From Ancrocorticia sp. (lineage in GTDB: Bacteria > Actinomycetota > Actinomycetes > Actinomycetales > Actinomycetaceae): 64,000 bases of DNA. Every line of letters starts with the position of its first letter. Position 1 is the stretch's first letter. The notes below the pieces were generated by a model. The model made no database searches. It saw nothing but the letters and a program-made list of their open reading frames with translations, and was not told the DNA's origin. Of the stretch, positions 27,623 to 36,998 are shown in pieces. The position numbers and the translations under genes were made by a program. The DNA lies in assembly GCA_022648165.1 (NCBI GenBank), contig JALCLX010000009.1, positions 1 through 64,000 on the forward strand. The letters are read 5' to 3'.

Positions 27623-29179
27623 ATGTTACGCGCATATCGAACTGGTGACGTCAGGGCAGCAGAGGCCCCGTTGCTAGAGGCAGGCGAGCCGTTGATGGCG
27701 CACGCTGCTGCGGCAGTGGCGCATGCCGTGATCCGTGAACTTCGTGCGCGGAAGATCACGATACCGGGTACATCGGTGTTGCTGGCCGTCGGAGGAGGCA
27801 ACAACGGCGGAGACGCACTGTACGCCGGTTCGCATTTGGCGCAGCGCGGCATGGCGGTGACCGCCTTGTTGGTGGGCAGTGGCGCGCACGCTGCCGGGCT
27901 TGCTGCGGCGCAGCGTGTGGGCGTGCGGGTCGTCTCGTATTCGGAGCATCCGCAGGCTCTGACGGAGTTAGCACGCGCAACAGTGTGGATCGATGGTCTG
28001 GTTGGCATCGGAATTCACGGAGGATTGCGTGGTGCGGCGGCTGAGGTGGTCACCGCTTTGGAGGAGGCGCGCCAGGCGCGTGCGATTGATCCGGTGGTGG
28101 TGGCAGTTGACGTGCCCTCCGGTGTGAGTGCCGACGACGGCGTCGTCGCCGGCCCGATTCTTCATGCGGACGTGACGGTCACCATGGGAATCGCGAAGCC
28201 GGGGATTATTCTTGATCCTGGCCGTCGCTTTGCCGGGCGAGTTGAGGTGGTGCCACTTGGCTTGGAGGCGCACCTGCCCTCCGAACCCGCGCTGATTTCC
28301 TTGATTGATGCGGATGTGGCGGACCTGTGGGATTATCCAGGCCCCGATTCGCACAAGTACACGCGCGGGGTTGTGGGCCTGATGACGGGTTCGGTGGCGT
28401 ACCCGGGTGCGGCGCTGCTCTCCGCTTCTGCCGCTCTTGCTGGCGGCGCAGGCATGGTGCGTTTTGCTGGACCGCGCGAATTGGCGAGCATCGTGGTGCA
28501 GGCGCATCCGGAGGTCGTGATTGCGCCGGGCCGTGTGCAATGTTGGGTCCTTGGATCTGGGATCGATATGGAGGATTCCACTGCGTCAGCGGAAGTAGCG
28601 CGGCGCCTCCAGGAATCGATTGCCGACGGTTTTCCGGTAGTTGTGGATGCCGGAGCGATCGCTTTGGCGGGAGAAACGGACCTGCCATCAACGGTTGTCC
28701 TCACCCCGCATCCGGGTGAACTTTCGCGGCTGCTTGCCCAGCGCGGCGAACCCATGAGCCGCGAAGAGATTGCTGCGAATCCCGCGAAGGCAGTGCGGCT
28801 TGCTGCCACGTTGACTGGTGCAACCGTCATGCTCAAAAGCAGCGTTGATCTGGTTGCTGCTCCGGATGGTCCGCTGTACGTACAAAGTGGCGCTCCCGCA
28901 TGGCGGGCGACGGCCGGTGCCGGGGATGTGCAAGCGGGTCTTTTGGGGGCCATGCTCGCTGCCTGGGGTGATGAGCTGGCCGAGCTCGGCAAGGGCAGAG
29001 GCATCCCCGCCCGCATCGCCGCCGCGGCCGCGCATCTGCACGGGCATGCGGCTGCGCTAGCGGCCGGCCCCGGAGTAGGGCGGCCCATTCGTGCGACGGA
29101 GATCGCGGCACGCCTTCCAGACGCTATCGGTATGGCACTGACACCGGCTCCCATTGAGACACTCGAGGCCGAAGAATGA
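27623..29179 (+). CDS. nnr: Bifunctional NAD(P)H-hydrate epimerase / dehydratase
   Basis: This enzyme repairs hydrated NAD(P)H. The N-terminal YjeF-type epimerase domain (about 1-225) shows LEAGEPLMAHAA and GGGNNGGDALYAGSHLA; the C-terminal ADP-dependent dehydratase domain (about 235-500), a ribokinase-like fold, has HKYTRGVVGLMTGS, VLTPHPGELSRLL and the catalytic-loop sequence ATAGAGDVQAGLLG. At 518 residues both halves are full length. GGAGTAGG precedes the ATG. It overlaps the start of alr (ATGA), a common actinobacterial order. Confidence 0.93.
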   Translation: MLRAYRTGDVRAAEAPLLEAGEPLMAHAAAAVAHAVIRELRARKITIPGTSVLLAVGGGNNGGDALYAGSHLAQRGMAVTALLVGSGAHAAGLAAAQRVGVRVVSYSEHPQALTELARATVWIDGLVGIGIHGGLRGAAAEVVTALEEARQARAIDPVVVAVDVPSGVSADDGVVAGPILHADVTVTMGIAKPGIILDPGRRFAGRVEVVPLGLEAHLPSEPALISLIDADVADLWDYPGPDSHKYTRGVVGLMTGSVAYPGAALLSASAALAGGAGMVRFAGPRELASIVVQAHPEVVIAPGRVQCWVLGSGIDMEDSTASAEVARRLQESIADGFPVVVDAGAIALAGETDLPSTVVLTPHPGELSRLLAQRGEPMSREEIAANPAKAVRLAATLTGATVMLKSSVDLVAAPDGPLYVQSGAPAWRATAGAGDVQAGLLGAMLAAWGDELAELGKGRGIPARIAAAAAHLHGHAAALAAGPGVGRPIRATEIAARLPDAIGMALTPAPIETLEAEE

Positions 29180-30306
29180 GTTACTACTATCCAGCCCGGG
29201 CCGATATAGACCTTGCCGCCTTCGCACACAACCTGAATGTGGTGCGCCAGTCCCTCGATGGGCAGAAGATTATGGCAATAGTGAAGGCAGACGCCTATGG
29301 GCATGGCAGAGTGGAATGCGCGCGCACAGCTATTGCACACGGCGCGGATTACCTGGGCGTTGCTCAGCTCGGAGAAGCAATTGAACTTCGAAAAGAACTC
29401 GGGGCCGGCCCGCGGATTCTTGCGTGGATCTATGCGCCAGGAGCACCTTTGGCGGAGGCAATCCGTGACGGTGTTGACATTTCCGTTGGTGCCTGGTGGG
29501 CGCTCGATGAGGTAGAGAAAGCCGCAGCGCAGGTAGGTGCACCCGCCCGGGTCCATCTGAAAGTAGACACGGGCATGGCGCGTGGCGGCTTCCCGTTGGC
29601 GGAAATACCGGATGCGGCGCAACGTTTGCAGAAGCTAGAGCGCGGCGGCGACGTCGTCGTCGTCGGACTGTGGAGCCATCTTGCGCGCGCCGACGAACCG
29701 GGAGGAACGTTTACCGATGTACAGGTGGAACGTTTCGAAGAAGCGCGTGTGGCTGCCGCCAAGGCGGGGCTTGATATCGAACTTCACCACCTGGCGGCCA
29801 CGGCCGGAGCCCTGTGGCATCCGAAGGCGCGATACGACATGGTGCGGCCGGGAATTGCACTGTATGGGCTGTCTCCGAATCCAGCGTGGGCAACTGCGCG
29901 GCAACTTGGCCTCACGGCCGTCATGACGCTCTCAGGTGACGTGATTGTGGATAGGATGGTGCCCTCGGGGACAGGAATTTCGTATGGGCACACATTTATC
30001 ACTGATAAACCGATGCGTGTAGGGGTAGTCCCTTTGGGCTACGAGGATGGGATTGATCGCAAGGCATCCAACACGGCTCCGCTGGTCATCAATGGGCAGC
30101 CTGCGTGCATCGTGGGCCGCGTATGTATGGACCAATTCGTTACCTCACTTCCCGACGGGGCCAAGCCAGGCGATACGGCCTATCTGTTTGGTGACGAGGC
30201 CGCCGGCCTGCCCACCGCGGACGATTGGGCCGAAGCAATGGGAACGATCGGCTACGAAGTGGTAACGCGCTTAGGGGCGCGGGTGCCACGCGTCTATCAT
30301 GAGTGA
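29176..30306 (+). CDS. alr: Alanine racemase
   Basis: Alr makes D-alanine for peptidoglycan. The PLP lysine is K37 in AIVKADAYGHG and the catalytic tyrosine of the C-terminal domain is Y270 in GISYGHTF; PLGYEDGI and VGRVCMDQF follow. The length of 376 residues is normal. The ATG overlaps the nnr stop by four bases. It is followed closely by tsaE, the usual alr-tsaE-tsaB order of actinobacteria. Confidence 0.96.
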   Translation: MSYYYPARADIDLAAFAHNLNVVRQSLDGQKIMAIVKADAYGHGRVECARTAIAHGADYLGVAQLGEAIELRKELGAGPRILAWIYAPGAPLAEAIRDGVDISVGAWWALDEVEKAAAQVGAPARVHLKVDTGMARGGFPLAEIPDAAQRLQKLERGGDVVVVGLWSHLARADEPGGTFTDVQVERFEEARVAAAKAGLDIELHHLAATAGALWHPKARYDMVRPGIALYGLSPNPAWATARQLGLTAVMTLSGDVIVDRMVPSGTGISYGHTFITDKPMRVGVVPLGYEDGIDRKASNTAPLVINGQPACIVGRVCMDQFVTSLPDGAKPGDTAYLFGDEAAGLPTADDWAEAMGTIGYEVVTRLGARVPRVYHE

Positions 30307-30320
30307 GGCGAAGGAGGATC

Positions 30321-30824
30321 ATGGAACTGTCGATTCCTGAAGCTGCGGACATGCAGGCATTTGGGGAAAAGCTCGGTGCACTCCTAACGCGCGGAGATCT
30401 GGTGCTCCTCAATGGCCCGCTCGGAGCGGGAAAAACCACGCTGACGCAGGGTATCGCGCGTGGTATGCACGTTGATGGGCGGGTAGCTTCCCCCACCTTT
30501 GTGATCGCCCAGGTGCATCACGCGCTCGGCGATGGACCGGATCTTGTTCATGTAGACGCGTACCGGCTCGCATCGCTCGACGAACTCGACGCCTTGGACC
30601 TTGACACGGCCCTCGAGGATTCTGCCACGGTCGTCGAATGGGGCGAAGGCAAAGTTGAGGTCCTGACGCCGGACCGCCTCACAATCACTATTATCCGCCC
30701 GGAAGGTTCCGCTGTGGGCGACGACGTCGCAGCACTCGCGGTAGACGCGGCACGCACAATACGCGTGGAAGCCTCTGGCCCACGTTCGTCCCAGATAGTG
30801 GCGGCGCTTCAGGACACCCTGTGA
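30321..30824 (+). CDS. tsaE: tRNA t6A biosynthesis ATPase TsaE
   Basis: TsaE is the ATPase that works with TsaB and TsaD in threonylcarbamoyl-adenosine (t6A) synthesis on ANN-reading tRNAs. The Walker A motif NGPLGAGKTTL spans residues 31-41, SPTFVI lies at about 55, HVDAYRL at about 75 and VVEWGE at about 103. The protein has 167 residues. AAGGAGG 5 nt before ATG 30321 decides the start over upstream frame codons. It overlaps the next gene by four bases. Confidence 0.94.
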   Translation: MELSIPEAADMQAFGEKLGALLTRGDLVLLNGPLGAGKTTLTQGIARGMHVDGRVASPTFVIAQVHHALGDGPDLVHVDAYRLASLDELDALDLDTALEDSATVVEWGEGKVEVLTPDRLTITIIRPEGSAVGDDVAALAVDAARTIRVEASGPRSSQIVAALQDTL

Positions 30825-31786
30825 GAACCGCACTTCTTGTAGGGGCTCTGGCACTGTGCGGAATCATCGGACCGGTGATCGCGAGTCCCTCCTTGGCACC
30901 GGCAGAGGATCCGACAGCTTCGGCCTTTGCGCAGACCCATGAGCTATTGAGCGAAAATGCGGACGCCTCCGATTCCGATCCCACCGAGTGGTTTGCCAAT
31001 TCTGCCGCCTCGGTGGCGCGTTCCAATGCACAGGAGGCGTTGCCGGATCTCACCGCGGAAGAAGTGGCGAATTTGACGGTAGGCACCCCGGTCAATGTCG
31101 TCGCCTTCCCTTCGGGCAATACTTCGGGCTGGAAGGAAACCACCGTGTGGGTGGCACCACTGTACGTCAAAGGGGTACTAGTGGGCACGGTGGCCACTGA
31201 TTACAGCGACGGAAAATCACACCAGCAAGTGGTGACGTCAAGTACGCGATTCGCAGAAGCACTCGCATACCCGCAAAACGATACATTCATCGCACTTGAA
31301 CCAAAGCTGGCGACTGAGGAGACGTTGGGTGGCTGGTTCTTAGTTGATGGCGATGGGCAAGTTTCCCCGCTAGATCCTGTCGCTGAAGCCGTGTTGGCCG
31401 GCAGCGTGAGCTTGGATCAATACCGCCAGCTCAGGTCTGATTTCTTGCGCGCTTCATCGGATGATGTAGCAGATAGCGGCACGGCGGATTCTGGTGTATC
31501 GGATCCGGGGGGTATCGTGCGCACAGCGATCCTCATTATCGCGGTGCTCTTGGTAGTTCTGGCGATTATCGTGTGGTTGCGCCACGAATTTGACGAGCCG
31601 GATGCGCCGAAGGAACAACACAATAGAAACCGTTCGGAATCGGGCCGAAGGATTTTACGGCATGGTGCAGACCGGGTGCAGATTTACGAAGTTCCTGCGG
31701 AAAAGGAGGGGCGCAATACGGGTATCATTCCACGGGTAGCTCCTCGCGTTGACGAAAGTGACACTGATGAACATTCTGACCATTGA
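30821..31786 (+). CDS. Unknown membrane-anchored protein between tsaE and tsaB
   Basis: I do not recognise this 321-residue protein. It begins with a signal peptide (residues 1-21, hydrophobic LLVGALALCGIIGPVIA, likely cleavage near ASPS), has an outward-facing region of about 200 residues (acidic, no cysteines visible), one transmembrane helix at about 234-253 and a hydrophilic cytosolic tail rich in charged residues. Only the motif WVAPLYVKGVLVGTVATDY looks fold-like. The GTG start overlaps the tsaE stop and the stop overlaps tsaB by 20 bp, so it is co-translated with the t6A genes. A structural or surface function is possible, but nothing in the sequence defines it. Confidence 0.75.
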   Translation: MRTALLVGALALCGIIGPVIASPSLAPAEDPTASAFAQTHELLSENADASDSDPTEWFANSAASVARSNAQEALPDLTAEEVANLTVGTPVNVVAFPSGNTSGWKETTVWVAPLYVKGVLVGTVATDYSDGKSHQQVVTSSTRFAEALAYPQNDTFIALEPKLATEETLGGWFLVDGDGQVSPLDPVAEAVLAGSVSLDQYRQLRSDFLRASSDDVADSGTADSGVSDPGGIVRTAILIIAVLLVVLAIIVWLRHEFDEPDAPKEQHNRNRSESGRRILRHGADRVQIYEVPAEKEGRNTGIIPRVAPRVDESDTDEHSDH

Positions 31787-32444
31787 TACCTCCGATTATT
31801 CTGTGGTAGGTGTGGCTCATGCCGAGCTAGGAGCGAGCGACGTGCGGGCGGTCCGTATCTCCACAGACTCGCGGCACCATGCGGAAACACTGACGCCGAT
31901 GGTGTCCGATGTGCTCAACGAGTCCGGCATCGCCCGGCCTGACGTTATCGTGGCGGGCACCGGCCCGGCAGCCTTCACCGGACTGCGCGCGGGTCTGATG
32001 ACCGCGCGGGCGTTGGCACGTGGCTGGAATGCCCGCCTGGTGGGAGTTTCGTCCATCGAAGTACTTGCGTTGGGAGGGGCGCGCGCTGGCGCGAATGAAG
32101 TACTTGCGTTGATTGACGCCCGGCGCAAGGAGCTGTTCGCGTTGCGCGCTCGGCCGATGGGCGGAGACGACGTCGCCGTTATCTCAGGTCCCGAAATCAT
32201 CCTTCCGCGGGCTATTCCGGACATCATAGAGCGGCAACCGGCGGTTTTGGCGACGCCGCGCCCACATCTCTATCCGGAACTTCACGATGCAGTTGAGGTG
32301 ACGTGCACGCCAGAACTTATGGTTTCGCTGGCACTTTCGCATATGGCGCGGCAAGAAGCCGGGGAAAACATTGATCTTGGCACGGAGCCGCAATACTTGC
32401 GGCGCCCCGATATCCAAGGCGGCGTAGCCCAGCCAGCCGCATGA
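31767..32444 (+). CDS. tsaB: tRNA t6A biosynthesis protein TsaB
   Basis: TsaB is the inactive scaffold paralogue that dimerises with TsaD in t6A synthesis. It has ILTIDTSDYSVVGV at the start and GTGPAAFTGLRAGLMTARAL, the hallmark of the family. It is 225 residues from ATG 31767, which lies inside the end of the preceding gene; a TTG at 31749 would add six residues without family support. It overlaps rimI by four bases. Confidence 0.93.
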   Translation: MNILTIDTSDYSVVGVAHAELGASDVRAVRISTDSRHHAETLTPMVSDVLNESGIARPDVIVAGTGPAAFTGLRAGLMTARALARGWNARLVGVSSIEVLALGGARAGANEVLALIDARRKELFALRARPMGGDDVAVISGPEIILPRAIPDIIERQPAVLATPRPHLYPELHDAVEVTCTPELMVSLALSHMARQEAGENIDLGTEPQYLRRPDIQGGVAQPAA

Positions 32445-33010
32445 GCACAGAACCGGTTCCGGAGCTGCGTGAGGAGATTGCGGATAAGCTGCGAAGCGCC
32501 GGTTTACGCCGTGCGATACCGCAGCCCGGTTGGGCGGGAAGGCTTGCAGCGTTCGATGCGCGCATATTTGGCGTGGATGCATGGCCCGCAGCTGTGTGGA
32601 AAGATGTTTTTTCTGGGCCCGGGCGATACATCGTATACGTTCGCGACGGCGGGGGCATCACCGCGCTGCCAGATATCGCTGCCGTTGGCGGCATTAACGT
32701 GGGCGAACAGGCCGATATTCTGACGCTCGCAGTTGCGCCACGCTATCGGCATCGTGGCCTGGGCTCACTTCTTTTGCGGGAACTGATAGCGACGGCGCGC
32801 CGTGAGGGTGCGCAAGCAGTGTTCCTGGAAGTGCGCTCCCGCGAGGCCTATGCGCAAGCCTTTTACCGGAGCCACGGTTTCATCGCCATACGTGAAGTCA
32901 AGAACTATTACGCGGATGATTCGGCCACGATCATGAGCCTTACATTGAAACCCAGGCGTTGCGGCACTGCTTTCGACGGCGGATCGGCCACTGGCACGGC
33001 GGCGACGTGA
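32441..33010 (+). CDS. rimI: RimI-type protein N-acetyltransferase
   Basis: This GNAT enzyme is the RimI type, which acetylates the N-terminal alanine of S18 and sometimes other proteins. The acetyl-CoA motif VAPRYRHRGLGSLLL, FLEVRS and the C-terminal FYRSHGFIAIREVKNYY are clear. At 189 residues it has about 40 extra N-terminal residues compared with E. coli RimI. The ATG overlaps tsaB. tsaD, which commonly follows, is 4 kb further on, after sdhCAB. Confidence 0.88.
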   Translation: MSTEPVPELREEIADKLRSAGLRRAIPQPGWAGRLAAFDARIFGVDAWPAAVWKDVFSGPGRYIVYVRDGGGITALPDIAAVGGINVGEQADILTLAVAPRYRHRGLGSLLLRELIATARREGAQAVFLEVRSREAYAQAFYRSHGFIAIREVKNYYADDSATIMSLTLKPRRCGTAFDGGSATGTAAT

Positions 33011-33187
33011 AATCAAGTCTCGCCGCGATATGTGGTAGATCCAACACGAGTTAGTTACTGTTCAGGGACGAATGGCATAGAGAAATACGGGCAAAGTGGC
33101 TATGAACGACCGCTAATTACGGCATGACCACGTATCATATATAGCTATTGTCCCGTACGCCAAAGTGCATCTATTAGCATCTGTTAC
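33011..33187 (+). promoter_or_regulatory. Promoter region of sdhCAB
   Basis: A 177-bp, relatively A/T-rich gap. TTGTCC (33148-33153) and TATTAG (33172-33177) are 18 bp apart, with TAGCAT (33175-33180) as an alternative -10 ending 7 nt before the GTG of sdhC. There is no Shine-Dalgarno, so the sdh transcript is likely leaderless or nearly so. Confidence 0.45.
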
Positions 33188-33898
33188 GTGGCTAATACTC
33201 CCTCAACCTTGAAACGTGGCCGGCACACGACCGTAGCACTCAAAGTGGCTATGGCAATCACCGGCCTGATTTTCGTACTGTTTGTCCTGTTCCATATGTA
33301 CGGTAACCTCAAGATGCTCATGGGGGCCGAAGCATATAACCATTACGCATACTTCCTGCAGAATGATCTGTTGTATCCGATCCTCCCGCACAAGGGTGGC
33401 GTATGGCTGATGCGTGTGGTTCTCCTTGCCTGCATCCTGATCCATATCACGTGTGCTTTCACGCTGTGGCATCGTGCAGGGGAAGCCCGCGGTTCCAAGT
33501 ACAAAGTGGACACTGGCGTCAAGAAGCATCAGACATATGCATCGCGCACCATGCGTTATGGTGGCATCATCCTGATTGCCTTCATCATCTTCCATCTACT
33601 GCAGTTCACCACCCTGACGTTCAGCATCGGCGGCGACTACCACTCGGTAGAGCCTTTCGAGCGCCTCGTCATGGCGTTCTCCCCGCAGAATTGGTGGGTG
33701 TATGCGTTCTACTTCATCGCGATTGGCGCGCTTGCGATGCACGTGCGCCATGGCGTGTTCTCCGCGCTTGCAACGCTTGGACTTGACCGGCGTGAGCGTG
33801 AGTTCGCTTTCAACCTGATCGCATGGATCTGTGCGCTTGCACTGTTCTTCGGCTTCATGCTGCCGCCCACCATGATCCTCTTCGGTCTGATCTCCTAA
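33188..33898 (+). CDS. sdhC: Succinate dehydrogenase cytochrome b subunit
   Basis: SdhC anchors succinate dehydrogenase and binds heme and quinone. This 236-residue protein has five hydrophobic helices (first at about 18-38) and histidines in [14 protein letters not shown] and IFHLLQ, as in the single-subunit di-heme type B enzyme; no sdhD follows. GTG starts it, without a Shine-Dalgarno. sdhA begins 10 bp downstream. Confidence 0.9.
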   Translation: MANTPSTLKRGRHTTVALKVAMAITGLIFVLFVLFHMYGNLKMLMGAEAYNHYAYFLQNDLLYPILPHKGGVWLMRVVLLACILIHITCAFTLWHRAGEARGSKYKVDTGVKKHQTYASRTMRYGGIILIAFIIFHLLQFTTLTFSIGGDYHSVEPFERLVMAFSPQNWWVYAFYFIAIGALAMHVRHGVFSALATLGLDRREREFAFNLIAWICALALFFGFMLPPTMILFGLIS

Positions 33899-33908
33899 GG
33901 AATGTGAA

Positions 33909-35876
33909 ATGGCAGAGTTGATAAAAGGCCTGTACACCGAAGGCGAGAAGATCGCCGATACGAAGGCTCCCGCAGGGCCCCTTGAAGGCAAATGGGAAAG
34001 GCGTAAGTTTGAAGCGCGTTTGGTGAACCCGGCGAACCGCCGCAAACTCCACATTATTGTGGTGGGCACCGGCCTGGCCGGTGGTTCCGCAGCAGCGTCG
34101 CTCGGCGAAATGGGCTACCACGTGGACGTCTTCTATTACCAAGACTCCGCACGGCGCGCCCATTCAATCGCAGCGCAGGGTGGCATTAATGCCGCAAAGG
34201 ACTATAAGAACGACAACGACTCAACGTTCCGGCTGTTCTACGACACCATCAAAGGTGGCGACTTCCGGGCACGCGAAGCGAACGTGTACCGGCTGGCAGA
34301 AGTCAGTGCGAACATCATTGACCAGTGCGTTGCCCAAGGCGTGCCTTTCGCCCGCGAATATGGCGGCTACTTGGACAACCGTTCATTCGGCGGCGTGCAG
34401 GTTTCCCGCACGTTCTACGCTCGTGGCCAAACAGGGCAGCAACTGTTGATCGGCGCATACCAGGCATTGCAACGGCAGGTTGCAGCTGGGACCGTCACAC
34501 CGCATTCACGCCACGAGATGATGGAACTGATCGTCAAGGATGGCCGCGCTCGCGGAATCGTTACGCGTGACATGGTGACCGGTGAAATCGAAACGTACCT
34601 GGCGGACGTCGTCGTCCTGGCAACGGGCGGTTACGGCAACGTCTTCTTCCTTTCCACCAATGCGATGGGATGCAACGCCTCCGCCGTGTGGCGCGCCCAC
34701 CGCAAGGGAGCCTACTTTGCGAATCCGTGTTACACACAGATTCACCCCACATGCATCCCGCAGCACGGAGATTACCAATCCAAGTTGACGTTAATGTCCG
34801 AATCGCTGCGCAATGACGGGCGTATTTGGGTACCAAAGAAGGCTGAGGACTGTAAGAAGGATCCTCGCGATATTCCGGAAGAAGATCGCGATTACTACTT
34901 GGAGCGCATCTATCCTTCGTTCGGAAACCTGGTACCCCGCGATATTGCTTCGCGCCAGGCAAAGAACGTGTGCGATGAGGGCCGCGGAGTAGGACCGGAG
35001 ATCAACGGGGTTGCTCGTGGTGTCTACCTCGATTTCGCAGAAGCGATCGAGCGCATGGGCCGTGAGGGTGTTTCTGCGAAGTACGGCAACTTGTTCGATA
35101 TGTATAAGCAGATCACCGACGACGATCCGTATGAAGTTCCCATGAGGATCTACCCGGCAGTGCACTACACGATGGGCGGCCTGTGGGTCGATTACGATCT
35201 GGAATCGAACATTCCGGGCCTGTACGTGGCCGGCGAGGCGAACTTCTCCGACCATGGCGCGAACCGCTTGGGTGCATCCGCACTGATGCAGGGCCTCGCC
35301 GACGGGTACTTCGTGCTTCCCAATACCATCAACGATTACCTCGCTGATGGGCCATTCGAGAAGCTGAGCGAGGCGGATCCTGTAGTGAAGGAAGCGAAAG
35401 AATCCGTAGAGGCGCGCGTCAAGCACTTTATGGAACTCAAGGGCACACACTCCGTTGATTACTTCCACAAGAAGCTTGGACACATCATGTGGGAGAAATG
35501 CGGAATGGCCCGCGACGAGAAGGGCCTGCGCGAAGCCATCGGTGAGATTCGTGAGCTTCGTTCGGAATTCTGGAGGGATGTGCGGGTGCCGGGAAGCGCC
35601 AAGACGCTCAACCAGTCACTGGAAAAGGCAGGCCGCGTGGCGGACTTCCTGGAACTGGGCGAACTGATGTGTATCGACGCCCTTCACCGCGAGGAATCCT
35701 GCGGCGGGCACTTCCGTTTGGAATCCCAGACACCCGAAGGCGAAGCCGCCCGAAAGGACAACGAGTACGCCTATGTGGGGGCGTGGGAGTGGACCGGCGA
35801 AGGTCAACCACCCGTCCTCCACAAGGAAGACCTCAATTACCAATTCGTCCACATGAAGCAGCGGAGTTACAAGTGA
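33909..35876 (+). CDS. sdhA: Succinate dehydrogenase flavoprotein subunit
   Basis: SdhA oxidises succinate to fumarate with covalently bound FAD. At about residues 45-53 lies the dinucleotide motif [13 protein letters not shown]; the flavin-histidine region [15 protein letters not shown] follows, then HPTCIP, the catalytic arginine region [10 protein letters not shown] and [14 protein letters not shown]. The 655-residue length and the first 40 residues before the FAD domain fit the type B actinobacterial enzyme. AAGGAATG precedes the ATG. The stop overlaps the sdhB start. Confidence 0.95.
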   Translation: MAELIKGLYTEGEKIADTKAPAGPLEGKWERRKFEARLVNPANRRKLHIIVVGTGLAGGSAAASLGEMGYHVDVFYYQDSARRAHSIAAQGGINAAKDYKNDNDSTFRLFYDTIKGGDFRAREANVYRLAEVSANIIDQCVAQGVPFAREYGGYLDNRSFGGVQVSRTFYARGQTGQQLLIGAYQALQRQVAAGTVTPHSRHEMMELIVKDGRARGIVTRDMVTGEIETYLADVVVLATGGYGNVFFLSTNAMGCNASAVWRAHRKGAYFANPCYTQIHPTCIPQHGDYQSKLTLMSESLRNDGRIWVPKKAEDCKKDPRDIPEEDRDYYLERIYPSFGNLVPRDIASRQAKNVCDEGRGVGPEINGVARGVYLDFAEAIERMGREGVSAKYGNLFDMYKQITDDDPYEVPMRIYPAVHYTMGGLWVDYDLESNIPGLYVAGEANFSDHGANRLGASALMQGLADGYFVLPNTINDYLADGPFEKLSEADPVVKEAKESVEARVKHFMELKGTHSVDYFHKKLGHIMWEKCGMARDEKGLREAIGEIRELRSEFWRDVRVPGSAKTLNQSLEKAGRVADFLELGELMCIDALHREESCGGHFRLESQTPEGEAARKDNEYAYVGAWEWTGEGQPPVLHKEDLNYQFVHMKQRSYK

Positions 35877-36634
35877 AAATCAATCTGGAGTATTGGCGTC
35901 AAAATGGCCCCGAAGATCCGGGCCACTTCGAAAAGCGCACGCTGAACAATGTCGACGAAAACGCCTCGTTCCTGGAGATGCTTGACGTCCTGAACGAAGA
36001 GCTCTTCGCCGCTGGAGAAGAACCTGTTGCATTCGATTCTGACTGCCGTGAAGGTATTTGCGGCGAGTGCGGCATCGTTATCAACGGAGATCCTCACGGA
36101 CCCAAGCGGACCACCACGTGCCAGCTGCACATGCGCAGCTTCAAGGATGGCGACACGATCGTTATCGAGCCGTGGCGCTCCAAGGCGTTCCCGGTAGTCA
36201 AGGATCTGGTGGTCGATCGGTCCGCATTGGATCGGATCATTCAAGCAGGTGGCTACATCTCCGTGAATACGGGCGCGGCACCGGATGCGCATTCGGAGCT
36301 CATCCCCAAGAAGAACGCAGATCGTGCATTCGAAGCGGCTGCGTGCATAGGCTGTGGCGCATGCGTGGCGGCATGCCCCAACGGTTCTGCAATGCTTTTC
36401 ACTTCGGCCAAGGTGGTTCACCTGGGCCTGCTTCCGCAGGGCCAGCCAGAGCGTATGGATCGCGTGGTAAACATGCTGGCGCAACAGGACGAAGAGGGCT
36501 TCGGCGGCTGCACCAACACGGGTGCATGCGCGTCCGTGTGCCCGAAGTCGATTCCTTTCGAAGTGATCTCGCTGCTGAATCACGATCTCATGAAGTCGAT
36601 GTTCTGGCAGGCACGTCCGCGTAAAACACACTGA
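35873..36634 (+). CDS. sdhB: Succinate dehydrogenase iron-sulfur subunit
   Basis: SdhB carries electrons from FAD to quinone through three clusters. The 2Fe-2S cysteines are in [10 protein letters not shown] and the later [18 protein letters not shown] and [16 protein letters not shown] bind the others. It has 253 residues. The GTG at 35873 overlaps the sdhA stop (GTGA) and begins [10 protein letters not shown]; the frame is open far upstream inside sdhA but this start fits the family. A strong terminator follows about 100 bp later. Confidence 0.94.
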   Translation: MKINLEYWRQNGPEDPGHFEKRTLNNVDENASFLEMLDVLNEELFAAGEEPVAFDSDCREGICGECGIVINGDPHGPKRTTTCQLHMRSFKDGDTIVIEPWRSKAFPVVKDLVVDRSALDRIIQAGGYISVNTGAAPDAHSELIPKKNADRAFEAAACIGCGACVAACPNGSAMLFTSAKVVHLGLLPQGQPERMDRVVNMLAQQDEEGFGGCTNTGACASVCPKSIPFEVISLLNHDLMKSMFWQARPRKTH

Positions 36635-36738
36635 GAAACGCGCTGAGTGGGCAACGCGCCGGGGCCCGCTCGAAGCTTTGGCCCGTGCGCGGGAGGTAGC
36701 GTGGCCGGGCTCGTGCGTTCGAAGTATGGGGGATTGCT

Positions 36739-36784
36739 AAAGGGATGAGGGGATAGCACGTACGGGCTATCCCCTCATCCCTTT
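36739..36784 (+). terminator. Terminator of sdhCAB
   Basis: A perfect 19-bp stem (36739-36757 with 36766-36784) encloses an 8-nt loop ACGTACGG; the right arm ends in TTT. Because of A-rich and T-rich ends it could act in both directions. Confidence 0.9.
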
Positions 36785-36859
36785 GTGCGCCTTGCGGCTG
36801 GTGTGTTGTGCCGGCGCCTTGCGGCTGGTGTGTGGCCTGCGGCTTGCGTGCGGCCGGTG

Positions 36860-36929
36860 CTTTTTCTAGTCAGAAGGTGTAAAAGCCCAGGGTTAGGTGC
36901 CTCCTGAGCCCTTGCAGAGCTAGAAAAAG
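36860..36929. repeat. Dispersed palindromic element, copy C
   Basis: CTTTTTCTAG (36860-36869) faces an exact complement CTAGAAAAAG (36920-36929). The interior shares AAAGCCCAGG and GGTGCC with copy B, and the inner pair AGG/CCT replaces TGG/CCA of copy B, so pairing is kept while the bases change. Confidence 0.75.
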
Positions 36930-36984
36930 TGATTGCGGGGAGGGGTGCGAGTAGTCTGAAGAGGCAGGCTCGAACGCAGGTGAG

Positions 36985-36998
36985 TAGACTGTTCTCTC
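36985..36998 (+). promoter_or_regulatory. -10 box for leaderless tsaD
   Basis: TAGACT (36985-36990) ends 8 nt before the GTG start. No Shine-Dalgarno is present in between, so the mRNA probably begins at or next to the start codon. Confidence 0.5.

Larger units (their letters stand above)
36635..36998. other. Gap between sdhB and tsaD with terminator, repeats and palindromic element
   Basis: About 360 bp with no gene. It contains the sdh terminator (36739-36784), a 27-bp direct repeat sharing CTTGCGGCTGGTGTG (from 36791 and 36818), copy C of the dispersed palindrome (36860-36929) and the tsaD -10 box. Confidence 0.75.

Noticed and set aside
33091-33256. CAAAGTGGCTATG occurring in the sdh leader and again inside sdhC
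   Set aside because: A single 13-bp match in one gene region could be chance; no third copy seen.
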